A stretch of 64,000 nt of DNA from an uncultured Prevotellaceae bacterium (GTDB lineage: Bacteria > Bacteroidota > Bacteroidia > Bacteroidales > Bacteroidaceae), in contig ONLL01000017.1 of NCBI GenBank assembly GCA_900318685.1, forward strand, positions 1 through 64,000, given 5' to 3'. The translations under genes and the position numbers were made by a program. Positions 36,875-44,705 of this stretch are shown one piece after another (position 1 is the stretch's first letter; each line of letters begins with the position of its first letter). The notes below the pieces were generated by a model, which worked only from the letters and a program-made list of their open reading frames with translations, ran no database searches and was not told the DNA's origin.

Positions 36875-37531
36875 ATGGCTATGAAACTGTTTAGAATCTC
36901 CATTATCCGTGCCGTCGCAGCAGTGCTCGTCGGCGTGCTGTTGCTCAAGTACAACGAAGATGTGCTGAAGGTGCTCACCGTGGCCCTCGGCGCGATGTTT
37001 ATCATTGCCGGCGTCGTTTCGCTGGTGGGGTGGGTCAACAGCCGTCGCAAGAAGGCTGAGTTCCGTGCCTACGACAGCGGACAGTCCCCGGCCGTAGAGG
37101 AGGTCGATTCCGACCATGCGATGTTCCCCGTCGCTGGCCTGGGCAGTCTGCTTCTGGGTCTTCTGCTCGCGCTCACGCGCAGCGACGAGTATATCGAGTG
37201 GGCCATGTATCTGCTGGGAGCCGTGCTCGTGCTGGGTGCCATCAACATGGTCATGAATATCTTCGCTGCCCGTAAGATGGAGCCTGTAGGCCCCTGGATG
37301 TGGCTTGCTCCGCTGGCCATCGCCGCTGCTGCAGCCGTCGCCATGTTCCGTGGCTTGGTGCCCGCCAATGTCTGCACCACCATCCTTGGCGTCACTGCCC
37401 TTGTCTATGCCGTCTTCGAGCTCATCTATTCTTTCATCTTCAGTGCCATCCGCCGTCGCTACGAGAAGACTCAAGCCCAAGTCCGCCCCCGCCGACCAGA
37501 CGAGATAGTCCCAGTGGTAAGTGAAGAGTGA
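36875..37531 (+). CDS. DUF308-type multi-pass membrane protein (HdeD-like)
   Basis: 218 residues with six hydrophobic segments in paired repeats (FRISIIRAVAAVLVGVLLL, LTVALGAMFIIAGVVSLVGW, then a second set from about residue 88), the DUF308/HdeD pattern. HdeD is linked to acid resistance in enterobacteria; no function is known here. The last codons (SEE-stop) are inside a 7-bp repeat array, so its C-terminus is set by repeat DNA. Confidence 0.75.
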   Translation: MAMKLFRISIIRAVAAVLVGVLLLKYNEDVLKVLTVALGAMFIIAGVVSLVGWVNSRRKKAEFRAYDSGQSPAVEEVDSDHAMFPVAGLGSLLLGLLLALTRSDEYIEWAMYLLGAVLVLGAINMVMNIFAARKMEPVGPWMWLAPLAIAAAAAVAMFRGLVPANVCTTILGVTALVYAVFELIYSFIFSAIRRRYEKTQAQVRPRRPDEIVPVVSEE

Positions 37532-37580
37532 AGAGTGAAGAATGAAGAATGAAGAGTGAAGAGTGAAGAATGAGGAATGA
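37520..37580. repeat. Heptanucleotide array AGTGAAG/AATGAAG overlapping a stop codon
   Basis: Eight and a half 7-bp units in phase from 37520: AGTGAAG three times, AATGAAG twice, AGTGAAG twice, AATGAGG, AATGA. The TGA stop of the DUF308 gene is inside the second unit. The reverse complement of the same heptamer forms the array at 49781-49820. Confidence 0.8.
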
Positions 37581-37593
37581 GCGCAATCAAGTT

Positions 37594-37624
37594 CCCCTCC
37601 CTTGGGGAGGGGTTAGGGGTGGGC
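37594..37624. repeat. Dispersed G/C-strand repeat, copy 2, overlapping the retropepsin gene end
   Basis: CCCCTCCC, loop, GGGGAGGGG (hairpin) then TTAGGGGTGGGC. The TTA (37613-37615) is the stop codon of the minus-strand retropepsin gene, so the repeat encodes its last residues (HP-stop). Confidence 0.7.
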
Positions 37625-38143
37625 CCTTAAATACATCTTCTCCCTCCCATAATCAATCACAGCGGCATGACGTTCCAGGAAGTCGGTGCCTAGCACACCG
37701 TCGACCTGGCTGGCGTGGTTCTTGCGGAACTCCTTATTAATATACGCGATGTCCATCAGGTAGAGGTAGTCCACGTCGATGTCTATACCGTTCACCTGGA
37801 ACGTAGCCTTCGTAGCCACCAGCGACTCGACGGAGCCAATGCCAGTGGCATAGTTTGCCGTCTGCGTCGTCTCCAGCCCATATTTCCTCCTTCTGTTCTT
37901 GTCAATCAGCGTTGCTCCACCGCCCGTGTCTACCAGGAACACGCAGGGCTTGCCGTTGACATTCATCCACACCGTGATATGTCCCGTCTGTATCTTGTGT
38001 AGGTCCAGCGCAGTATACCCATTAGCCAGCATCATGCTGTCCTCTGTGATGCCGTTGGTCTCTTCGACAGCATCACCTTTCGAGCCGCCACATCCCAGCC
38101 ACAAGGCCATCATGATAATAAGTAGTATGCTTTTTTGTGTCAT
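37613..38143 (-). CDS. Retropepsin-like aspartic protease lipoprotein
   Basis: 176 residues. Lipoprotein signal with Cys18 (ALWLGCGG). The protease core has the catalytic motif FLVDTGGGATLID (Asp72), then a second hydrophobic strand region and VDGVLGTDFLERHAAVIDYG, the V-L-G-x-D-F-L flap/psi-loop of single-domain retropepsins, which act as dimers. Predicted location is the periplasm or cell surface. The start at 38143 follows a consensus promoter by eight bases; an in-frame ATG far upstream runs through the 22-bp array and is rejected. Confidence 0.8.
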   Translation of the reverse strand: MTQKSILLIIMMALWLGCGGSKGDAVEETNGITEDSMMLANGYTALDLHKIQTGHITVWMNVNGKPCVFLVDTGGGATLIDKNRRRKYGLETTQTANYATGIGSVESLVATKATFQVNGIDIDVDYLYLMDIAYINKEFRKNHASQVDGVLGTDFLERHAAVIDYGREKMYLRAHP

Positions 38144-38151
38144 ATTCGCTG

Positions 38152-38182
38152 CAAATTTAAGGAAAAAAGCTGAATCTGCAAA
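38152..38182 (-). promoter_or_regulatory. Retropepsin gene promoter
   Basis: Minus strand: TTTG (38179-38182), 19 bp, TAAATTTG (38152-38159). Eight bases to the ATG, so nearly leaderless. Confidence 0.78.
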
Positions 38183-38220
38183 ACAAACGGGAAAGAATTT
38201 GTATGAGTGAGTGCTCGCTC

Positions 38221-38396
38221 GTCCGCGACGGGCACCTCGTCCGTCGGTGACTTTCGTCTCATCCGTCCGCGATGAGCGTGCTGTCCGTCCGCAACGAGCT
38301 TCCGCTCCGTCCGCGATGAGCGTGCTGTCCGTCCGCAACGGGCGACTGCTCCGTCCGCAACGAGCAATCGCTCCGTGGCTGATGGCTGACGAAAAA
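38221..38396. repeat. 22-bp tandem array, GC-rich
   Basis: Eight units start at 38221, 38243, 38265, 38287, 38309, 38331, 38353 and 38375, each exactly 22 bp. The core is GTCCGcgatgAGC or GTCCGcaacgAGC; the other half alternates. It lies between the dockerin-type gene and the retropepsin promoter. Edge units are degenerate. Confidence 0.8.
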
Positions 38397-38441
38397 GTGC
38401 ACAACGGGTCAGTTCCATTGTGCACTTATTACACTCCCTAA

Positions 38442-38477
38442 CTCCCCTCCCATTATTAGGAGGGATAGGGGTGGGGG
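38442..38477. repeat. Dispersed G/C-strand repeat, copy 3
   Basis: CTCCCCTCCC, ATTATTA loop, GGAGGG, then ATAGGGGTGGGGG. It ends four bases before the stop codon of the dockerin-type gene. Confidence 0.6.
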
Positions 38478-38481
38478 CAGT

Positions 38482-40944
38482 TTATTGCTCGCCGATAATC
38501 TTGTTGATGATGGCGAGTGCATCAGCGAGGGTGACGCCGTTCTGTCCGTCGAAGTCGGCGGCAGCCTCGTTGAATTTCACTGACGTCGGATCAAGGAGGT
38601 AGTTGATGATAGCAACGACATCAGCGATGGTCACTTCCTCGTCGCCATTGACATCGCCAAGGAGAATCGGAGCCTCTACCTTCTCAAAGAGGTAGACGGG
38701 ATTTTGAGAAGCAGTAGAATAGCAAGAGAAGAGGGAGTTACCACTATTATACTGCATCACGTTGCGATTTGAGCTTCCCTCGGCTACGATTGATGCCGAG
38801 TTAAACTCGTCGAAGGTGATTGTCCAAACGCCATTGACATCGTTCTCCTTCTGAGTCTTCAAGTGGTTACTACCGCTGCTTGCTGCATAGAGATAACCTG
38901 TGCTTTCTGCACTCTCGTCGTATATAGAGTAACCAGTAGCCTCACCAATCGTTGCACTTTCGATCACAAACTCATACACATTAGCGCTCTTTACGGTTGC
39001 CACGCCATCGCTAATAGCCACCTCAACAGCTACACGATTGTTGGGGTTCTGCTTACCCATTGCCATACCTTCTCCGTCGGTAATGATATAACGCTTGCCT
39101 GGGGTTATAGAGGTGGCAAGGGTATATTTCACCTCTTCAAAGGGTACAATCTTAACGACAGTTGCATTGATCTTTACATCATACGAAGGCATGTTGAAGG
39201 TCCATGCATTCTCAGTATTGGCAACAGGTCTCAAGGTAACGGTCTGCCCTTCTTCTGAACCAGTTGCTGTGATGCTTTCCAGCTCGTAGCCCTCTGCAAT
39301 TCTGAGGCCCACTGCAACCTCAGTGTCGCTCTCCAATTCTGCACTCTCTCCATTCACCAGAATCTCATCACCATAAGCTGCTGAAATGGTGACGTTTTCT
39401 GCGTCAGCGACTGTGAGCGTGTAATACTCGGGTTCCTCATACTTGGCCAATGCAATATTGCCAAGAGCAACGTTACCACTCACCTTCTCGGTTAAAATCC
39501 ACTTGATATAGCGAACGTTCTCGCCAAGGTTCGTGAATTCTTCGCTCTGAGCTGTGCTTGTCAAGTCTTTGTAGGTAGCCAGGTCTGTGTAAGTCTCGCC
39601 ATCCACAGAAGTCTGCACTGTGAATTTGCCTTCCCAAGAACCACTACTTGGATTGCCCTTGATATCGAATGTCAACTTGCCAGGACGTTCATTGAAGTGC
39701 AAAATCAAGTAATCACCCGTACCGTCGAACTTCAGTTTGGGAGAAGAACCGTAGTCGCTACCCAATCCTTCCTGGGTCAGACCAGCGGTGTTCTCAATAT
39801 CAGCCTTGCCACCATCAAACTCGAACGGTAATGTGGCATAGTCTGCAACAAAGTGCTTCTGAGTCACAGTCACTGTCACATCCTCAGCACCAGTATAGCT
39901 AAGTGTGAAAGTAGCTGTGCGATCCTCAGTGCCTTCATTCTCTGTGGCATCGAAGGTTACTGCTCCGTCGACTACAGTGATATTGCTAATCCATGTGGCC
40001 GTTGAAGTTGCTGTCAGAGCGACACCGTTAACAGGATTTACAATGGTATACTCAATCTTGCCATCAGTAGCATCGTATGCGATTTCTACGCTAGCCGCAG
40101 CATTGATAACTGGAGTGGTATTCGTACGTTCGAGAGAAATCAATTTGCTGCCCGAATCAAACTCATAGGTAGAGTTGTACTTTTTTATATTTCCATAAAC
40201 AACTACCACGTCTTCAACCATCACATCATCAGTGCTTGTGAAATTAGCACCATTAAGTCCTTTACCCTTGTAGATTTCGAATCTATCTGTCGTTGTTCCG
40301 TCATCAGAAATCCAGTAATTCATAGCCCCATTGCTCAGACTGGAACCGCCATCACATACGATACCTTTAACATATACGCCCGTCACACCAGTGTTTGCAT
40401 CGATAGCATTGCGAGCATCAGCCACAGTATAAGGGTCTGCCTCAGTACCGGCATGGACAATTGTTGGGCTGCCAATAGTGACAGCTATCGTATTTATCTT
40501 CCCCGTGTTTGTAGCGGTAAAAGTTACTGATTGTGCACTTCCTGTCCAAGTACCAGATGAAAAAGTGCCTTCAGAAGCAGTAAAAGCTTTTGCTGCAGCT
40601 CCACTTAATTCGATTTTTGTAATTTTATCGCTGGATGAGGAAATTGTTAAAGTACTACCTTCGTAAATACGTAAATCTGTAATGCCTTTGCTATTCCAAA
40701 TACGTGTTGGAGTCTTACCTTCGGCAGTCGTGGCGGTCAGAGATGCATTTCCTAGTACGTAAGAATCATCTCCTAATTCAGTCCCTTTGCCATCTTCAGG
40801 TTTGACAATCCCCAACGCTTCGAGTCCTTCATCCGTGTTAAACGTAAACGTAATCTTTTCTCCCCACGCACTCATGCCGAGCATCATGCAGGCCAGCAGC
40901 AGGAGGCTGCGAAGCCCTGTCAAATTGAGTAATTTTGTTTTCAT
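38482..40944 (-). CDS. Large secreted protein with BACON-type domain and C-terminal dockerin-like repeats
   Basis: 820 residues. Signal peptide (LRSLLLLACMMLGMSAWG), an N-terminal beta domain, an OB-like DUF6359-type segment (ADPYTVADARNAI, about residue 170; GVYVKGIVCDGGS), a BACON-like domain (about 275-360: ATWISNITV, TVTVTQKH), further beta domains, and a C-terminal dockerin-type calcium-binding pair (GDVNGDEEVTIADVVAIINY and ADFDGQNGVTLADALAIINK). It has no type IX sorting tail, unlike its two neighbours. Probably surface-exposed or secreted; the ligand is unknown. Confidence 0.7.
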   Translation of the reverse strand: MKTKLLNLTGLRSLLLLACMMLGMSAWGEKITFTFNTDEGLEALGIVKPEDGKGTELGDDSYVLGNASLTATTAEGKTPTRIWNSKGITDLRIYEGSTLTISSSSDKITKIELSGAAAKAFTASEGTFSSGTWTGSAQSVTFTATNTGKINTIAVTIGSPTIVHAGTEADPYTVADARNAIDANTGVTGVYVKGIVCDGGSSLSNGAMNYWISDDGTTTDRFEIYKGKGLNGANFTSTDDVMVEDVVVVYGNIKKYNSTYEFDSGSKLISLERTNTTPVINAAASVEIAYDATDGKIEYTIVNPVNGVALTATSTATWISNITVVDGAVTFDATENEGTEDRTATFTLSYTGAEDVTVTVTQKHFVADYATLPFEFDGGKADIENTAGLTQEGLGSDYGSSPKLKFDGTGDYLILHFNERPGKLTFDIKGNPSSGSWEGKFTVQTSVDGETYTDLATYKDLTSTAQSEEFTNLGENVRYIKWILTEKVSGNVALGNIALAKYEEPEYYTLTVADAENVTISAAYGDEILVNGESAELESDTEVAVGLRIAEGYELESITATGSEEGQTVTLRPVANTENAWTFNMPSYDVKINATVVKIVPFEEVKYTLATSITPGKRYIITDGEGMAMGKQNPNNRVAVEVAISDGVATVKSANVYEFVIESATIGEATGYSIYDESAESTGYLYAASSGSNHLKTQKENDVNGVWTITFDEFNSASIVAEGSSNRNVMQYNSGNSLFSCYSTASQNPVYLFEKVEAPILLGDVNGDEEVTIADVVAIINYLLDPTSVKFNEAAADFDGQNGVTLADALAIINKIIGEQ

Positions 40945-41040
40945 TTTTTTATTTGATTATGTTAATTAATTGTTTGTATTAGGCGTAGTTATCGCATCCC
41001 CTTACAGGGGACGCTCCGCTTTCGCTAGTATTTGACCTTG

Positions 41041-41071
41041 CAAAGTTAGCAATTTTTTCCGTGATGTGCAA
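41041..41071 (-). promoter_or_regulatory. Promoter of the dockerin-type gene
   Basis: Minus strand: TTG (41069-41071), 20 bp, TAACTTTG (41041-41048). The leader of about 90 bases includes a CCCCT/AGGGG hairpin near 41000. Confidence 0.78.
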
Positions 41072-41130
41072 GGGTTGGAGCATTAATTGTTGTTAACTTT
41101 TCTATTGAATGGCTTTCCGAGGTCGTAAAC

Positions 41131-41240
41131 TATATGATTTCTTGTTGCAATCTATATGATTATCACTTGCAATCTATATGATTATCACTTGCAATCTATA
41201 TAGTTATTCCCTAAAATCTATATGATTTCATCCTAGTAGT
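41131..41240. repeat. 22-bp tandem array, AT-rich
   Basis: Five units start at 41131, 41153, 41175, 41197 and 41219, exactly 22 bp apart. Each begins TATATGATT (one TATATAGTT); units two and three are identical. No gene overlaps it. Confidence 0.82.
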
Positions 41241-41297
41241 GACAGACCCTTTTTACATTACAACCTTCACCATTATTCAGAACGCTGGGTTAAGAAC

Positions 41298-41446
41298 GGT
41301 TACGGTTACAGTTGTAACCATGTAACCTTTTTGCTGTAACCGCAGCTAAGAATATCATGTAAGCATGTAATAATCAGGTGTTTATGATCAAATATCGCCT
41401 TTCTTCGCCCCTCAGCGGTTACATGGTTACAACTGTAACCGTAACC
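41298..41446. repeat. Perfect 30-bp inverted repeat made of GTTAC/GTAAC motifs
   Basis: Arms 41298-41327 and 41417-41446 are exact reverse complements, with 89 bp between. Each arm contains GGTTAC twice and GTAACC twice. The interior has no gene. The arms do not look like known insertion-sequence ends. About sixteen TGTAAC/GTTACA motifs occur in 41298-41935. Confidence 0.75.
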
Positions 41447-41489
41447 AATTTGCTGTACTACCCTGGAAAAAGTGGAATGGTTTTCCGAC

Positions 41490-41614
41490 GGTTTACTGAC
41501 TATCGCATTGGCCACCTCGATGATGTCGGCAGCGTTCACCTTCTTGTCAGCATTGGCATCGCCTTTGATGAGGGGTGTCTCAAGCTCTATGCCATAGATC
41601 TTCAAGCCGTTCAA
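41490..41614 (-). pseudogene. Remnant of a dockerin-type gene 3' end
   Basis: The minus strand encodes KIYGIELETPLIKG followed by GDANADKKVNAADIIEVANA, a single dockerin-type calcium loop and helix. The second loop and everything upstream are missing; the open frame continues downstream into unrelated sequence. It looks like the leftover end of a lost paralogue of the gene at 38482-40944. The 22-bp array at 41605 begins at its broken edge. Confidence 0.6.
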
Positions 41615-41707
41615 GAGAGCCTTTTGAGCCGTTCAAGAGAGCCTTTTGAGCCGTTCAAGAGAGCCTTTTGAGCCGTTCAAGAACCTCTCTTGAGCCGTTC
41701 AAACGCC
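41605..41707. repeat. 22-bp tandem array, AGCCGTTCAAG type
   Basis: Three identical units (from 41605, 41627 and 41649), a fourth variant (41671) and a partial fifth (41693), all 22 bp in phase. Each starts AGCCGTTCAA and holds CTTTTGAGCC across the junction. It abuts the dockerin remnant. Confidence 0.85.
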
Positions 41708-41992
41708 GTTGTTACAGATTGGACAGGGAAAAAATGTGTAGCACATCTGTAACAACATGTGTAACAGGGATAATTGGGGTGAAAGAAATTGTAATTCAGT
41801 GAGTTATGTACTTTACTGTTTCTTCTGTTACATTTGTACACTTTAAAGTATAGAAATTGAAGGTCTAGAAAAAAATAATAGTAATGTGCAGCGGGAGTAG
41901 AAAAGATGTGTAACATGTGTATCTGTAACAGCACAGAAAAAGCCTGTATCGTTCATTGGTAGGTCTGTTGAGGCTTCCCTTTACCAACTATA

Positions 41993-42029
41993 ACAGCAGC
42001 TACAACTTTTTGAGTGTTGTAGCTGCTGT
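41993..42029. terminator. Strong hairpin after the 47-residue gene
   Basis: A perfect 14-bp stem (41993-42006 with 42016-42029) around a 9-base loop. On the minus strand it follows the small gene by about 50 bases. A second palindrome, TATAGGTAT-ca-ATACCTATA (42040-42059), lies in between. No long T-run follows on either strand. Confidence 0.5.
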
Positions 42030-42081
42030 CGCTATAGTATATAGGTATCAATACCTATACTTGCTCGATCACATCACTTGC

Positions 42082-42225
42082 TTAGTCTTCGCTGAACCAG
42101 TCGCCGCCTTCGCGATCCATTGCTTCGCTATCGGCATTCCCTTGATTAAGATCCGACAAAGCCATCAAGCTTTGTATTTCTACGAAATATTCTTTGCAGC
42201 TAGGTGCTTCATATCTCTTTTTCAT
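42082..42225 (-). CDS. 47-residue protein of the K-x-Y-x-x-P small-protein type
   Basis: Starts MKKRYEAPSCKEYFVEIQSL and ends in an acidic, Gly-containing tail (DREGGDWFSED). Short Bacteroidales proteins beginning KK-x-Y-x-x-P and ending in acidic, Gly-rich tails are common; their function is unknown to me. It begins 16 bases after the stop of the secreted protein upstream and has a strong Shine-Dalgarno-like AGGAGGAACG before its ATG, unusual in this phylum, so it is probably translated and co-transcribed. One cysteine. No leader or maturation gene is nearby. Confidence 0.6.
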   Translation of the reverse strand: MKKRYEAPSCKEYFVEIQSLMALSDLNQGNADSEAMDREGGDWFSED

Positions 42226-42241
42226 GTATCGTTCCTCCTAA

Positions 42242-44623
42242 TTATTTAATGATGACTTTTTTACCATTCACAATATACAGACCCTTTTGAGGCTGAGCCA
42301 CGCGGCGACCCTGAAGGTCGTAGACGTTGTCCTCGGCAGCAGAGTTGCTGACGTTCTCGATGCCACTCTCCTCACCTGGATTGATGCTGATGAAACTCTG
42401 GGTCGAACCCGAATTAGGTGTCAACACATGTGCGTAGGCTCTGTGTGCACCTACCTTTTGACCGTTAGCCCAATAGAAGCCTACATTGCCATCCTTATTG
42501 TTTAAGATGTAGTTTTTGTAGTTTCCATCGGCAGTTGCAAGGGAGGCAATATCTGTGAGAGTTCCTACGAAGCAGTTGTCTGTAATTGCAGTAGAAGTAG
42601 CAGTTACAGGAACAGCCACAGAGGCACCGCCTGCTGCATGTAGCAGGACACCTGTATTAGCAGGCACTACATCAAGCGGAGCAAACACCAGTTTATCACC
42701 ACCATCATTGCATGTAGCCGTAGAAGCTGTGATGCCAGTTCCTGTGAAGTCGAGAGCGCAATCAGTGTAATAGGTGGCATAACCAGCAGAGGTCACAGTA
42801 ACATACTCTGCAACCTTTGTGATTTCAGATGTACCTTTGAGTCCTTTAACTGAGAAATAAGTACTGGCGTTTGCCTTTATTATTACCTGTGCTACAGCAT
42901 TATTATATAAGTGACTCGCAGGCCCCCAATTCGAGCGAAGTGAAGCTGGTGAAGAAGGCAACTCAACAGGAATCGTATTCGAACCTGTTGCCTCTGTTGG
43001 ACTATCAGCCAATGCCAAATTTGTATTAGCTGTATTACTACCACTTGTTATGGGAGCTGTAGAATTGTAATTGCCTACAATATAACCTCTAACAAAAATA
43101 CCGTTTCCTGTAGCTATGCCCCTAATAACATCGGAAACAGAATAAGGTCTTTCCTCGGAACCATCAGGTGCATTCGGGTCAATAATTGTAATTGTATATG
43201 AAGCAGAACCAATCCGATAAATGCTGTTGCCTGCAAATGTGGCAGTTATGGTAACTTCACCAGCTTCGTCACCAATCACAACTTCACCAGTATTCTCGTC
43301 TACAAGTGCCAAGTCTTCATCACTACTGCTGTAGGTTACGGTAAGACTGTGGGGATTTGTTAAAGTGGGCGCAGTGAAGTCCTCACCGATGTTTGCAGAG
43401 AATGTTGTTGTTGCAAATGCCAATTCAGGATCTGCTTTTGTAGCACGTGATACGATATAGTTGCCAGATGCTAATTCTGGAGCATTACTATATAATGTCA
43501 GCTTTCCACAAACAATGACTTCATCACCAATTAGAAGGTCATCTGCTGATGAGAAATTATCAGTACTAGATTTTTTACCCTTATAAACGAGAAGTTGTGT
43601 TGCTGTTCCTCCATTGTCACTTATGTAATAACGGTAGTTTGAACCATCATCAATGATGCTTTCACCATAGAAAGAAGACACGACGCCTCTAATGTAAACA
43701 TCATCAGAAGAACCTGATGAAGGGGTATTTGCTATTGCCTGCGCAACTGTATATGGATTGTTAAGAGTGCCGGGACCGTTGGGATTACCTGCTTGTGTGA
43801 TTGTCACTTCCTTTGTTGCTGTCTCATTTGTGTTATATGTGTAGGTAAGAGTAGCAATAGCAGAGCGTGATTCTTTAGACTCATTGGTCGTACACGTGAA
43901 AGGCAAGTTTTCACCTGCAGTGCCAAAGACAAGCCAGTTCGAATTGCTCGATGCTGTTATTTGGCCTCCGTCAACGGGATTTGCAACTGAGAATGTGATA
44001 GCACCACTTGTAGCATCAAATGCTAAATCTACGTCGTTAGCAGAAATAACGGGAAATGGAGCACTGTAATATTCTACCTTAGAAATAGTAATAAGACCAT
44101 TAGAGGACCCACTTGCGCAGTCGAACGCGACTTTATAATAAAGATTTGCTGTTGGATTTGTTAGAGAGACTACCTTAGCACCAGTTGATTTGTCAAAACT
44201 ATCAGCTTCAGTCCATGTGGAATTGTTGCTACTTGTGTATAATTTGATGGAATTGACTTTTTCTACTGTAATAGCATCAATTGTAACCACTACTTTCGTG
44301 ATGGCTTTATCTATAGGAGCCTCAGTAATAATGGTTCCAACTGATGCGTTATTCTTACGGCCACACTTAATCTGTCCATTGCCGTCAGAATTCTTCCATC
44401 CATTGTTATTGTTGTTGAAGTTAGTGACGTTCACAACAAAGGTTCCATTTGTTGCTTTAAAAACACCATCATAAGCCGAATTTTTGGGGGTATAACCTTC
44501 GCCAAAAAGTGCAGTCTTGTACACCATGTCTTCTCCCCACGCCTGCCCAGCAAACGCAGTGGTCATTACGGCTACGACAGCTAGTGAGCGTAGCCTGATT
44601 TTGTTTAAGAGTTTTGATTTCAT
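42242..44623 (-). CDS. Secreted modular protein with type IX sorting tail
   Basis: 793 residues. Signal peptide (LAVVAVMTTAFAGQAWG), an N-terminal beta domain, a BACON-like domain (about 195-285, ending TKEVTITQAG), two DUF6359/OB-like segments (LNNPYTVAQAIAN with DVYIRGVVSSFYG; EERPYSVSDVIRG with GIFVRGYIVGNYN), an Ig-like stretch between them, and a C-terminal tail with VYDLQGRRVAQPQKG then LYIVNGKKVIIK, the short form of the type IX secretion sorting domain. Expected to be exported by the pathway that includes PorW and anchored or released at the surface. Confidence 0.75.
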   Translation of the reverse strand: MKSKLLNKIRLRSLAVVAVMTTAFAGQAWGEDMVYKTALFGEGYTPKNSAYDGVFKATNGTFVVNVTNFNNNNNGWKNSDGNGQIKCGRKNNASVGTIITEAPIDKAITKVVVTIDAITVEKVNSIKLYTSSNNSTWTEADSFDKSTGAKVVSLTNPTANLYYKVAFDCASGSSNGLITISKVEYYSAPFPVISANDVDLAFDATSGAITFSVANPVDGGQITASSNSNWLVFGTAGENLPFTCTTNESKESRSAIATLTYTYNTNETATKEVTITQAGNPNGPGTLNNPYTVAQAIANTPSSGSSDDVYIRGVVSSFYGESIIDDGSNYRYYISDNGGTATQLLVYKGKKSSTDNFSSADDLLIGDEVIVCGKLTLYSNAPELASGNYIVSRATKADPELAFATTTFSANIGEDFTAPTLTNPHSLTVTYSSSDEDLALVDENTGEVVIGDEAGEVTITATFAGNSIYRIGSASYTITIIDPNAPDGSEERPYSVSDVIRGIATGNGIFVRGYIVGNYNSTAPITSGSNTANTNLALADSPTEATGSNTIPVELPSSPASLRSNWGPASHLYNNAVAQVIIKANASTYFSVKGLKGTSEITKVAEYVTVTSAGYATYYTDCALDFTGTGITASTATCNDGGDKLVFAPLDVVPANTGVLLHAAGGASVAVPVTATSTAITDNCFVGTLTDIASLATADGNYKNYILNNKDGNVGFYWANGQKVGAHRAYAHVLTPNSGSTQSFISINPGEESGIENVSNSAAEDNVYDLQGRRVAQPQKGLYIVNGKKVIIK

Positions 44624-44666
44624 TGTTTTGTTTATTGTTGGATATTAATTAAATTGTCTTTGTAAG

Positions 44667-44695
44667 GGCAGACCTCCCTCAATGGGAAGTCTGCC
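44667..44695. other. 12-bp hairpin between the two sorting-tail genes
   Basis: GGCAGACCTCCC (44667-44678) pairs with GGGAAGTCTGCC (44684-44695), one mismatch, loop TCAAT. It follows the stop of the larger upstream gene on the minus strand. No T-run on that strand, so it may be a processing or attenuation site; no promoter is visible for the downstream gene. Confidence 0.45.
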
Positions 44696-44705
44696 TATAT
44701 GAATA

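Noticed and set aside
38150-38425. In-frame N-terminal extension of the retropepsin gene through the 22-bp array
   Set aside because: It would cross the promoter, and 22 bp is not a multiple of three, so the peptide repeats do not hold; the lipoprotein signal at 38143 is convincing.
38221-41707. CRISPR arrays
   Set aside because: The 22-bp units are contiguous without unique spacers, and no cas genes are present.
41131-41707. Iteron-type replication origin
   Set aside because: Unit length would fit, but no replication initiator gene or DnaA-box cluster is near.
41677-41934. 85-codon minus-strand frame rich in Cys/Tyr
   Set aside because: Composition follows AT-rich repeat DNA; no start signal, and it overlaps the 22-bp array.
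44667-44695. Rho-independent terminator between the sorting-tail genes
   Set aside because: The stem is strong but there is no T-run on the transcribed strand, so it is listed only as a hairpin.
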